The notes beneath the pieces were generated by a model, which made no database searches, had not been told where the DNA came from, and worked only from the letters and a program-made list of their open reading frames with translations. A stretch of DNA of 64,000 bases from Marinifilum sp. D714 (GTDB taxonomy: Bacteria; Bacteroidota; Bacteroidia; Bacteroidales; Marinifilaceae). Location of the stretch: the NCBI RefSeq assembly GCF_030851345.1, contig NZ_JALPNU010000006.1:124001-188000 (forward strand), read 5' to 3'. Both the position numbers and the translations under genes were made by a program. Positions 45,155-58,652 of the stretch are shown here, one piece after another; position 1 is the stretch's first letter; each line of letters starts with the position of its first letter.

Positions 45155-47413
45155 ATGAAAAGAACTCCTTACATACTCCTATTTGTTTTAATCCTTAGCT
45201 CATGCAAATTATTTGCCCAAGGAGAGCTTACAGATTACCAGGAAGCTGAAAAATGGCTTTGGAACAACATCGAAAATAAAATTTACAATAGCAATATATA
45301 TCCCAATTGGATTGGAAAGGGTGATTCCCTTTGGTACAGTACAAAAACTCGAAAAGGTACAGAATACTTTCTTGTTGATATTAAGAACAAGAAACAAAAA
45401 GAGCTTTTCGATCACCAAAAAATGAGCGAGATCCTTAGCTCATATACTGGTAAAGAATTAAAAAGCTACGGCTTAAAATTAAAAAACATCAAACTTAAAA
45501 ATCAAAAAGAGCTAAATTTTAGATTGGATACCTTCTTACTGTCAGTTGATTTAGTATCCTACAATGTTTCGAAAAGAGATAAACCAAAGAAATACACCAG
45601 TCAGGAATTGGTATCTCCAAACAAGGAAAAAATAGCCTTTATTAAAGATTACAATCTATTTCTTAAATCTGGCGATGAGAAAAAGCAGTTGACCACAGAT
45701 GGCAATGAAGAATTGAGTTATGGAACCTCAATTTCCTGGTACTTTGTTCGAAATGAGAGTAAGAATCAACAAATGGAATACGAGATTGATGCCTATTGGT
45801 CTCCTGATTCAAGATACTTGATATGCACAAAGTACAATCGTAAGCATACGCAAAAGCTTTTCATGTACAAGTCTAAACCAAAAGATGGCTTTAGAGCTGA
45901 AGTTTATTCTTATGAAAGGCCTATTGCCGGTGACAAAGACCTTACCAGAGTATCGTATGTAATTTTTGACACGGAAACAGGCAAAACAATTGATTGCAAC
46001 CTTCCTGAAAATGCAACTTTTCTGGAGTATGGCTTTCAATGGAAATCGAACACAAAAGCCTATACTTTAAGATACTATCGTGGATATCAAAAAAGAGAAT
46101 TGATAGAGATAGATGTGGAAACTGGTAAAAGCAGAACAATTGTTTCAGAAACAGCTGATACCTATGTCGATCCAAACATGCACATCTATAAAGTAAATAA
46201 AGATACGGATGATGTAATTTGGTCTTCAGAGAAAGATGGTTGGCACCATATTTATCAATACGATTATGCAAGTGGTGAGTTAAAAAACCAAATCACGAAG
46301 GGTGAATTTGTTGTAAGGGAAATCTGCAAAGTAGACTATAAAAAGAAGAAAATCTACTTCAGAGCAAATGGAAATGAAAAAGGAGATCCTTACTACACCT
46401 ACCTCTACTCTATCAATTTTGATGGAAATGGGATGAAGTTGTTATCACCTGAAAATGCCTACCACACTTGTAACATAAGCCCTAATGGCAAATACATATT
46501 CGACAATTACTCCCGTGTAGATCTTCCGGATCACTTTGTAATTAGAAGTGCCAAAAATGGCAAAACTTTAATGAGTGTTGCCAAAACAGACATTGAGGAC
46601 ATTATTAAAATGGGTTGGAAAGCTCCGGAAATGTATACAGTAAAAGGTCGAGACAATGAAACCGATATTTATGGTGTAATTTTTAGACCATTCAAATTAG
46701 ATGCTTCAAAATCTTATCCGGTTATTGATGGCACCTATTCTGGACCACAAACCATTCGTACACCCAAAACTTTCCGTCGCGGATTAATCAACATGGATGT
46801 TCCGATGGCACAAATTGGTTTTGTTGTAGTTACAGTTGATGGATTGGGTTCTGCTTTTAGATCGAAAAAATTTCACGATGTTTCCTATAAAAACCTGGGT
46901 GATATCGGTGCACCAGATCATATCAAAGCAATCAAAGATCTTGCTAAAAAATATCCATACATGGATGTAAATAATGTTGGTATTTACGGACACTCAGCAG
47001 GTGGTTATGATGCTACACATGCACTATTAACTCATCCTGATTTTTACAAAGTTGGAGTATCTTCAGCAGGAAATCACGACCACAGAAGTGCTAAAGCCTG
47101 GTGGCCTGAATTGTACATGGGATTCCCGGCTGAAAAGCACTATGACAAACAATCCAACTTCTTTTTGGCTGATAAACTAGAAGGAAAACTGTTGATGGTT
47201 CATGGAAATATGGACAATAATGTGAACCCTGCAGCTTCAATTCGCATGGCCGATGAATTTATCAAAGCGAATAAGGATTTTGAATTAATTCTGCTTCCTG
47301 GTAAGGATCATGGTACTTGCTACTATGACAAATATTTTATTCGCAAGCGTTGGGACTTCTTTGTAAATTACCTGATGCACAAACAAGCGCCAAAAGAATT
47401 CAAAATCAACTAA
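45155..47413 (+). CDS. S9 family prolyl peptidase (dipeptidyl-peptidase-IV-like)
   Basis: 752-residue exported serine peptidase. N-terminal signal with L-I-L-S-S-C (possible lipobox) or cleavage after F-A-Q. A DPP4-type beta-propeller covers about 100-500, followed by the alpha/beta-hydrolase domain with S614 (G-H-S-A-G-G), D687 (N-M-D-N-N-V) and H719 (K-D-H-G-T). DPP4 cleaves X-Pro dipeptides from N-termini. The paired Glu of DPP4 (W-V-Y-E-E-E) that hold the free N-terminus are not seen; the matching stretch reads W-Y-F-V-R-N-E-S (195-202). Specificity may therefore differ (tripeptidyl or oligopeptidase). Lies between the reductase (1 bp) and the dehydratase (10 bp). Confidence 0.88.
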   Translation: MKRTPYILLFVLILSSCKLFAQGELTDYQEAEKWLWNNIENKIYNSNIYPNWIGKGDSLWYSTKTRKGTEYFLVDIKNKKQKELFDHQKMSEILSSYTGKELKSYGLKLKNIKLKNQKELNFRLDTFLLSVDLVSYNVSKRDKPKKYTSQELVSPNKEKIAFIKDYNLFLKSGDEKKQLTTDGNEELSYGTSISWYFVRNESKNQQMEYEIDAYWSPDSRYLICTKYNRKHTQKLFMYKSKPKDGFRAEVYSYERPIAGDKDLTRVSYVIFDTETGKTIDCNLPENATFLEYGFQWKSNTKAYTLRYYRGYQKRELIEIDVETGKSRTIVSETADTYVDPNMHIYKVNKDTDDVIWSSEKDGWHHIYQYDYASGELKNQITKGEFVVREICKVDYKKKKIYFRANGNEKGDPYYTYLYSINFDGNGMKLLSPENAYHTCNISPNGKYIFDNYSRVDLPDHFVIRSAKNGKTLMSVAKTDIEDIIKMGWKAPEMYTVKGRDNETDIYGVIFRPFKLDASKSYPVIDGTYSGPQTIRTPKTFRRGLINMDVPMAQIGFVVVTVDGLGSAFRSKKFHDVSYKNLGDIGAPDHIKAIKDLAKKYPYMDVNNVGIYGHSAGGYDATHALLTHPDFYKVGVSSAGNHDHRSAKAWWPELYMGFPAEKHYDKQSNFFLADKLEGKLLMVHGNMDNNVNPAASIRMADEFIKANKDFELILLPGKDHGTCYYDKYFIRKRWDFFVNYLMHKQAPKEFKIN

Positions 47414-47423
47414 TCAATTGGCT

Positions 47424-48464
47424 ATGGAAATTACAGATAACTGGACCTGGCAACCACCAAAGGATTGGCTAAAGATCAAAACCATTGATCTTCATACGGG
47501 TGGTGAACCTTTAAGAGTATATACCAGTGGGCTTCCTGAAATCAAAGGAAATACCATTCTGGAAAAGAGAAGATACTTTAAAGATCATTTTGATTACATC
47601 AGAACAGGAACCATGTGGGAACCTCGCGGGCATGCTGATATGTATGGTGCGATTATTACTGAAGCTACTACCAAGGATGGTGATTTTGGAACTTTCTTTT
47701 TACATAACGAAGGCTACAGTACCATGTGTGGTCACGCAATGATTGCCTTGGTAACATTGGTTTTGGATACAGGCATGATTGTTCGCGAAGAGCAAAATCC
47801 AACGATTAAAATTGATGCTCCTCCCGGAAGAATTACCTGTAAAGCATTCAGAAAGAATGGGAAAGTTGAAAAAGTTTCTTTTCAAAATGTTCCTTCTTTT
47901 ATGCCTTTAAGTGATCAAATTGTAGATGTTCCGGAAATTGGAAAGGTAAAGTTTGATATTGGTTATGGTGGAGCTTTTTATGCCTATGTACAAGCCAAAG
48001 ACTTAGGACTAAAATTAGACGAAACGGATTATAACCGATTAATTGATTATGGCAGAAAAATCAAATATGCTGTAATGAATCAGTTTGAAATCAAGCATCC
48101 GCTAGAAGAGGATTTGAGTTTCTTGTACGGAACAATTTTTATTGGCCAAGCCAAAGATCCCAATCACCATACCAGAAATGTATGCATTTTCGCTGAAGGT
48201 GAAGTGGATCGATCATCAACAGGATCGGGTGTTAGCGGACGAGCTGCCATACATTATGCCAAAGGTGAACTAAAAAAAGATGAAGAAATTATCATCGAAA
48301 GTATTTTAGGTACTTGCATGAGTGTAAAAGTGGTTGAAAGCTGCGATTATGAAGGAATTGATGCAATCATTCCTGAAGTAAGTGGTACAGCTTCGATTAC
48401 CGGACAAAATGAATTCTATTTCGATCCAAATGATCCATTAAAGGATGGATTTATTTTCAGATAA
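47424..48464 (+). CDS. Proline racemase family enzyme, predicted trans-3-hydroxy-L-proline dehydratase
   Basis: 346 residues from ATG 47424, cytoplasmic. The family uses two facing residues: racemases and 4-hydroxyproline epimerases have Cys/Cys, while trans-3-hydroxy-L-proline dehydratase (human L3HYPDH type) has Cys/Thr. Here the first is C102 (S-T-M-C-G-H-A-M-I-A-L) and the second is T266 (D-R-S-S-T-G-S-G-V-S), so dehydration of trans-3-hydroxyproline to Delta1-pyrroline-2-carboxylate is predicted. The OCD-family reductase encoded 2.3 kb upstream would finish the step to L-proline. trans-3-hydroxyproline occurs in collagen, mainly basement-membrane type. Placed between two prolyl peptidase genes. 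Racemase or epimerase activity is less likely without the second Cys. Confidence 0.85.
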   Translation: MEITDNWTWQPPKDWLKIKTIDLHTGGEPLRVYTSGLPEIKGNTILEKRRYFKDHFDYIRTGTMWEPRGHADMYGAIITEATTKDGDFGTFFLHNEGYSTMCGHAMIALVTLVLDTGMIVREEQNPTIKIDAPPGRITCKAFRKNGKVEKVSFQNVPSFMPLSDQIVDVPEIGKVKFDIGYGGAFYAYVQAKDLGLKLDETDYNRLIDYGRKIKYAVMNQFEIKHPLEEDLSFLYGTIFIGQAKDPNHHTRNVCIFAEGEVDRSSTGSGVSGRAAIHYAKGELKKDEEIIIESILGTCMSVKVVESCDYEGIDAIIPEVSGTASITGQNEFYFDPNDPLKDGFIFR

Positions 48465-48479
48465 AAACAAAACCTAATC

Positions 48480-49772
48480 ATGAACAAACTAAGAACTAAA
48501 ATTTTCTCTCTTCTTTTTGTACTAAGCATTGGACTTGCTGCTTGTACTCAACCTTTAACACTGGAAGAGAAACTAAATCAAATTCCGAATGTAACAGTTC
48601 AAAAAATTACCGGCGATACAACATATGCCGAATACTATGAATTGTATTTCACTCAAGCTTTAGATCATGAGAATCCTGAAGCAGGAACATTTAAACAAAG
48701 AGTACTATTAGGACATCATGCCATTGAAAAACCAATGGTTGTTGAGATTCAGGGTTATAATATCTGGACAGAAAAAGCTGGTGAATTGAGCAAACTTTTA
48801 AATGCCAATCAATTGACCATTGAGCATAGATATTTTAAGAATTCAATGCCTGATAGCCTGGACTGGAAATATTTAAATATCAAACAAGCCGCAGCAGATC
48901 AGCACATAGTAATACAAGCATTAAAGAAAATTTACAAGAACAAATGGATTACTACAGGTATTAGTAAAGGTGGACAAACAACCATTTATCACCGCTTTTT
49001 CTACCCAAATGATGTTGATGTAAGTGTTCCTTATGTAGCTCCTCAAAATTTAGTACGAGAAGACAAGAGAATACACAAACACCTGGCAACAGTTGGCAGC
49101 AAGGAATGCAGAGATAAGATCTATCTGTTCCAATTGGCTTGTTTCAAAAACAAAAAAGAGCTTCTTCCTTTGGCAAAAACTCATGCTGAAGAGAAAGGAT
49201 ATTCATTTTCTATGGGATTGGAAAAGGCACTTGATCTTTCCATCTTAGAATATTCCTTTGCTTTCTGGCAATGGGGAGGTACGAAGTGTGAAGATATTCC
49301 ATCTCCTGATGCAAAAGCTCAGGATTTATTTAAGCATTTGATTCGTGTTTCAGGCATGGATTTCTTCGATGAGATCAGCTTGAAACCAAGTTTGGCTTTC
49401 TACCACCAGGCACTTACTGAAATTGGAATGTACAGTTATGAAGTAGCTCCATTTAAGCCATACATTAGCTATGAGAAGGACTTAACTTTCGATCATGTGT
49501 TTCCCAATGAACCGATCAGAAAATTCAATCCTGAATCGATGATTCAAGTGAACAAATGGTTACAAACTGATGCTGAGAAAATGCTTTTCATTTATGGAGA
49601 ATGGGATACATGGTCGGCTACGGCAGTTGATCTAAAAGACAACACAAAATGTAAAAAGTTTGTAAACCCCGAAGGATCTCATGGAACCCGAATCCGTAAT
49701 TTCCCTGCTGAGATGAAAACTGAAATTATCAAAACCCTGGAAGAGTGGTTGGAAATGCCAATCGAGAATTAA
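48480..49772 (+). CDS. S37-type (PS-10) prolyl tri/tetrapeptidyl aminopeptidase, lipoprotein
   Basis: 430 residues with lipobox L-A-A-C (C22) followed by T-Q-P-L. Alpha/beta-hydrolase fold with nucleophile S162 in T-T-G-I-S-K-G-G-Q-T, D and H expected in F-I-Y-G-E-W-D-T-W-S and E-G-S-H-G-T-R. This matches the Streptomyces PS-10/S37 prolyl tripeptidyl aminopeptidases, which release tri- and tetrapeptides ending in proline from peptide N-termini. Extracytoplasmic by its anchor; few acidic residues after the Cys, so periplasm-facing is likely. It lies 15 bp after the dehydratase gene and is part of the same run. The S28 family (prolyl carboxypeptidase) is a related alternative. Confidence 0.8.
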   Translation: MNKLRTKIFSLLFVLSIGLAACTQPLTLEEKLNQIPNVTVQKITGDTTYAEYYELYFTQALDHENPEAGTFKQRVLLGHHAIEKPMVVEIQGYNIWTEKAGELSKLLNANQLTIEHRYFKNSMPDSLDWKYLNIKQAAADQHIVIQALKKIYKNKWITTGISKGGQTTIYHRFFYPNDVDVSVPYVAPQNLVREDKRIHKHLATVGSKECRDKIYLFQLACFKNKKELLPLAKTHAEEKGYSFSMGLEKALDLSILEYSFAFWQWGGTKCEDIPSPDAKAQDLFKHLIRVSGMDFFDEISLKPSLAFYHQALTEIGMYSYEVAPFKPYISYEKDLTFDHVFPNEPIRKFNPESMIQVNKWLQTDAEKMLFIYGEWDTWSATAVDLKDNTKCKKFVNPEGSHGTRIRNFPAEMKTEIIKTLEEWLEMPIEN

Positions 49773-49789
49773 TAATGAATAATTAACAC

Positions 49790-49858
49790 CTCACCCTCGG
49801 TCCCTCTCCTTGAAGAGAGGGATGACCTTAAAATTTTGCAATAATTATTGGTTGAGGT
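49790..49858. repeat. Intergenic palindromic repeat
   Basis: CCCTCTC (49803-49809), loop CTTGAA, GAGAGGG (49816-49822), flanked by outer arms CCTCACC (49790) and GGTTGAGG (49851) that pair imperfectly. The pattern (CCTCACCCTCGGTCCCTCTCC) is of a kind scattered through Bacteroidota intergenic regions. It has no T-run and lies within the peptidase unit, so it may be a mobile palindrome or an mRNA-stability element. Confidence 0.5.
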
Positions 49859-49872
49859 AAAAATATAAAATC

Positions 49873-51501
49873 ATGAAAAAACTAGTTTTGCTTACAATCT
49901 TAGCTTGCCTGACTTTACCAAAGAGTCATGCTTGCACCGATATTGTAGCGGGTAAAAAAGCTACAGTTGATGGTTCTGTAATTACATCTCACACCTATGG
50001 TGGGAATGATACCAGAATTAGAGTGGTTCATGGTCGTAAGTTTCCTGCAGGATCAAAAACTCCTGTTTATTATGGACTACAGGAAATCAACGGCGGGTTG
50101 GAAGAGTATGGTGAAATACTAGGCTACATCCCACAAGTTCAACAGACCCATACTTACTTTCATTCTGCTTACTCTCACATGAATGAGTTTCAGTTGGCTA
50201 TTGCCGAAAGCACTTTAAGTCAGAAGAAAGAATTACAAGTTGATAGAGAATCCGGTAAGCAAATCATGACTGTTGAGCAAGCTCAGATTTTTGCATTGCA
50301 AAGATGTAAAACTGCACGCGAAGCCATCAAACTAATCACTTCACTAATGGAGGAATATGGATTCTTGCCATCATGTGGACCTGAATCAGAAGCATTATGC
50401 ATAGCAGACCCGAATGAAGTTTGGGTTTTGGAAATTGTGGCTGTAGGTAAAGATTGGGAACCAAATTCTGGTAAATCAGGAGCAATTTGGGCTGCACAAA
50501 GAGTTCCGGATGATCACATTGCCATTGTTCCTAACTGGAGTATCATTAAAGAGATCGATTTAAGCAAACCTGAATGGTTTATGGCTTCAAAGAATTACAA
50601 GCAAGTTGCTATCGATCATGCTTGGTACAATCCAAAATCGGGCAAACCATTTATTTGGCAAGAGGCATACAGCCCTACCCTTCGTGAATGGTCGAGCGGA
50701 AGATTTTGGTTGTTCTACTCTAAATATGCTCCAAATTATAAAGAATGGCCAAACAGAAAGTTAAGCGATCCTTTTAAAGGGCAAGATGCTTACCACCAAT
50801 ATGTAGAAGACATTTCCATGTATCCTTTTTCGGTTAAACCGGAGAAAAAGATTTCTGTTCAGGATATCATGGAATTTCAACGTTCAACTTTTGAGGGAAC
50901 CATTTACGATAAAACCTCTGATCCTGATTGGTATGTTCCAAGCAAGGATGGCAAGTTGATTAAAAGTCCATTAACAACACCTTTCCCAACCAAGGCAATG
51001 CGTGAACTTCTGGATATTACCAATCGCAGAAATGTATCGAAAGGAAATTATGGAATGATTTGTCAGTTGAGATCCTGGTTGCCAGATCCAATTGGTGGAA
51101 TTTACTGGGTATTCCAGGATAACCAGTACACTTCACCTTATGTGCCAATCTACTGCGGAACACAAGAGATTCACGAATCTTACAAAATTTATGATCCAAA
51201 TCAGTATGATCCAAGATCGGCACGATGGGCAATCGATTTTGTAGACAATCTGCTTTATTTAAGGTGGCAGGATGCGGTTGAAGATCTGTTTACAATGAGA
51301 GGGCCGTTGCAGGCTGATTTTTTCAATCAGATTGAAGAAAACGACAAACAAGCACAAAAGCTATACGATAAAAGCCCTAAAAAGGCGAAGGAATTCCTGA
51401 CTAAAAAGTGTCATGAAAACATGCAGAAGGTGTTGGATGTATACAATCAAATCAGGAATACATTAATTACTAAATACACAAACAACAAACAAGGATCGTA
51501 A
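49873..51501 (+). CDS. C69 family dipeptidase (PepD-type)
   Basis: 542-residue N-terminal-nucleophile dipeptidase with broad specificity. The signal peptide runs to P-K-S-H-A (residue 20), so cleavage exposes C21 (C-T-D-I-V-A-G), the catalytic Cys of the family: export and activation happen in one step. Other marks are S-H-T-Y-G-G-N-D-T-R, G-P-E-S-E-A-L-C-I-A-D and G-A-I-W-A-A-Q-R-V-P-D. Periplasmic. It would finish the short peptides made by the S9 and S37 enzymes. Gene lies 100 bp after the S37 gene across a palindromic repeat and is followed by a strong terminator. Confidence 0.9.
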   Translation: MKKLVLLTILACLTLPKSHACTDIVAGKKATVDGSVITSHTYGGNDTRIRVVHGRKFPAGSKTPVYYGLQEINGGLEEYGEILGYIPQVQQTHTYFHSAYSHMNEFQLAIAESTLSQKKELQVDRESGKQIMTVEQAQIFALQRCKTAREAIKLITSLMEEYGFLPSCGPESEALCIADPNEVWVLEIVAVGKDWEPNSGKSGAIWAAQRVPDDHIAIVPNWSIIKEIDLSKPEWFMASKNYKQVAIDHAWYNPKSGKPFIWQEAYSPTLREWSSGRFWLFYSKYAPNYKEWPNRKLSDPFKGQDAYHQYVEDISMYPFSVKPEKKISVQDIMEFQRSTFEGTIYDKTSDPDWYVPSKDGKLIKSPLTTPFPTKAMRELLDITNRRNVSKGNYGMICQLRSWLPDPIGGIYWVFQDNQYTSPYVPIYCGTQEIHESYKIYDPNQYDPRSARWAIDFVDNLLYLRWQDAVEDLFTMRGPLQADFFNQIEENDKQAQKLYDKSPKKAKEFLTKKCHENMQKVLDVYNQIRNTLITKYTNNKQGS

Positions 51502-51518
51502 CTGGTCCAAATAGGAAG

Positions 51519-51568
51519 AAAAGAGAAATCCGGCAGGGTTGTGGTGATTGTTTGCCGGACTCTCTTTT
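51519..51568 (+). terminator. Rho-independent terminator of the peptidase unit
   Basis: AAAGAGA/TCTCTTT outer and TCCGGCA/TGCCGGA inner arms (51519-51535 and 51553-51567), about 17-nt loop, ending in TTTT. It separates the peptidase genes from the glycosidase genes. Confidence 0.78.
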
Positions 51569-51602
51569 CAACCAAAAACACAAACAAGAACATTTAAACT
51601 AA

Positions 51603-54794
<3,192 letters not shown>

Positions 54795-54800
54795 TTAACA

Positions 54801-57033
<2,233 letters not shown>

Positions 57034-57100
57034 AATTCAACAACAACAAACACCGCTCATTTTTTGAGCACATCTAGTTTTTCATTAGTTAATAGTTGAA

Positions 57101-57135
57101 CACCTTGACTTCCTATGGGAGGTTAAGGTGTTTTT
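57101..57135 (+). terminator. Rho-independent terminator of the glycosidase unit
   Basis: 13-bp RNA stem (57101-57113 with 57118-57130, two G-U pairs), loop TATG, then TTTTTG. It closes the second SusC-associated region. Confidence 0.9.
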
Positions 57136-57219
57136 GTATTCAACATTTGCATTTTTTATTTATTGCTTTGATTTATGATTATTGCTACTTTCACCATATA
57201 AAACCTAATAAAAATTTCT

Positions 57220-58053
57220 ATGAAACAAATTGAAACCTGTAAATCATGTAGCAATCGTAAATTTGATTCACAGCAGGGTATTCTATGCTCATTAACTGAA
57301 GCGAAACCTTCTTTTGAAGACATCTGTCCCGATTTTATTCAAGATGAAAAAATTATAAAAAAGGAAGTTGAAATTAGCAAGTACATTCTTCCTAACAAAA
57401 AATTGGCGAATGCTGTCATGTGGATCATGTGGCTGGTTCTTTCAACTCAATTACTGGGCATGTTATCGCATTACATGCAGTATAACTTATTAACATCAGC
57501 TCTAAATGGTGAAACAGTAACAACTCAAATGGCAGAAGATAATGATTTAAGACATACCTTAATCATGGTAATTCATTATTTAGCCTTTATCACATCTGCG
57601 ATACTATTTGCCATTTGGTTTTATAGAGGATATAAGAATTATCATACCAGATTTAAACATCCTTCTTATCAAAAAAGTTGGGCCATTTGGGGATGGATTG
57701 TTCCTATTGCCAGTCTTTTTATTCCCTATAAAATTATGAAGGAGATGTATGAAGATTCTAAAAAGAAACTAATTGAGTTCTCGGAAGATTATTCATTTAT
57801 TAATATGACAAGCTTAATCACGATTTGGTGGACACTTTGGATTCTTGCCAACTTTATCACCAATATCGTATCTAAATTCTTTGATGACGAAGAGACTTTA
57901 CAAGGTTTAATTGATTACTCGATGGCCGAAATGATATTAGGATTCTTCTTTGTTCCTGCAGCAATTGTAACCTTTAAATTAATAAAGGATTACTCCTATA
58001 TTGAGGAAAAATTAACAACACTTGAAGCCGAAATTAAATCACATAATTCTTAA
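57220..58053 (+). CDS. DUF4328-type membrane protein with N-terminal Cys cluster
   Basis: 277 residues. The N-terminus has C-K-S-C, C-S-L and C-P-D-F (Cys at 7, 10, 23, 36), a possible small zinc site. Then about six hydrophobic helices, including A-N-A-V-M-W-I-M-W-L-V-L-S-T-Q-L-L and the block W-A-I-W-G-W-I-V-P-I-A-S-L-F-I-P-Y-K-I, the hallmark of DUF4328. A short coiled coil ends the protein. Inner membrane; function unknown. It is followed 8 bp later by another membrane protein, so they are co-transcribed. Confidence 0.78.
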   Translation: MKQIETCKSCSNRKFDSQQGILCSLTEAKPSFEDICPDFIQDEKIIKKEVEISKYILPNKKLANAVMWIMWLVLSTQLLGMLSHYMQYNLLTSALNGETVTTQMAEDNDLRHTLIMVIHYLAFITSAILFAIWFYRGYKNYHTRFKHPSYQKSWAIWGWIVPIASLFIPYKIMKEMYEDSKKKLIEFSEDYSFINMTSLITIWWTLWILANFITNIVSKFFDDEETLQGLIDYSMAEMILGFFFVPAAIVTFKLIKDYSYIEEKLTTLEAEIKSHNS

Positions 58054-58061
58054 AATTCCAA

Positions 58062-58559
58062 ATGAAAAAAATAGAACTAATTGCCATTATTGCTACAATT
58101 GTTGCATTACTTTTAAAACAATTTGGACTACATTATTCTGGTATAATTCTAACTATAAGTCTCAATTTATTAGCTATTTATTATTTCTTGTATTATTTAA
58201 GCAGTAATGATCCAATTGCCTATCGAATTAGAAAAGTATTTATAAAGGAAGAGGTTAATAATTCAATTAAAGTTAAAATCTGTGGAATGGGTTTACCAAT
58301 TCTACTGATTTCAATACTTTTTAAATTAATGTATTATCCTTATGCAACAACCTTATTTTACATTGGGTTGTTAGCTTGTTTTCTTAGCTGTTTACTATCC
58401 TTTATTGAGTATCACAATACAAAGGATATATTCGTTCGACAGATGATGACAAGAATCTTAATTATTGGAGGTATTGGTTTATTCCTATTTTTTATTCCAA
58501 CTGAAATCCCAAATGATCAAGGTAATCTAAAATCAAACAAGATGGAGATAAACAAATAA
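58062..58559 (+). CDS. Hypothetical membrane protein
   Basis: 165 residues with about five hydrophobic helices (for example A-I-I-A-T-I-V-A-L-L-L-K-Q-F-G and T-L-F-Y-I-G-L-L-A-C-F-L-S-C-L-L-S). No family recognised. It lies 8 bp after the DUF4328 gene and before a shared terminator. It resembles gliding/GldL-related helix pairs only in hydrophobicity, which is not evidence of function. Confidence 0.65.
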   Translation: MKKIELIAIIATIVALLLKQFGLHYSGIILTISLNLLAIYYFLYYLSSNDPIAYRIRKVFIKEEVNNSIKVKICGMGLPILLISILFKLMYYPYATTLFYIGLLACFLSCLLSFIEYHNTKDIFVRQMMTRILIIGGIGLFLFFIPTEIPNDQGNLKSNKMEINK

Positions 58560-58603
58560 GTAATTCCCTCTGTTCCAAGTCTAGTTGGGAAATTGAAAAA
58601 ACA

Positions 58604-58631
58604 AAAAGGAGCACCAAACGATGCTCCTTTT
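58604..58631. terminator. Bidirectional rho-independent terminator
   Basis: AAAAGGAGCA (58604-58613), 8-nt loop, TGCTCCTTTT (58622-58631). It lies between convergent genes (membrane proteins on plus, flotillin on minus) and serves both. Confidence 0.9.
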
Positions 58632-58652
58632 CACTTCTATCCGATCAACTGT

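Noticed and set aside
47424-48464. Reading the proline-racemase-family protein as proline racemase or 4-hydroxyproline epimerase
   Set aside because: Those enzymes need a second catalytic Cys; here that codon is ACA (Thr266), the dehydratase signature.
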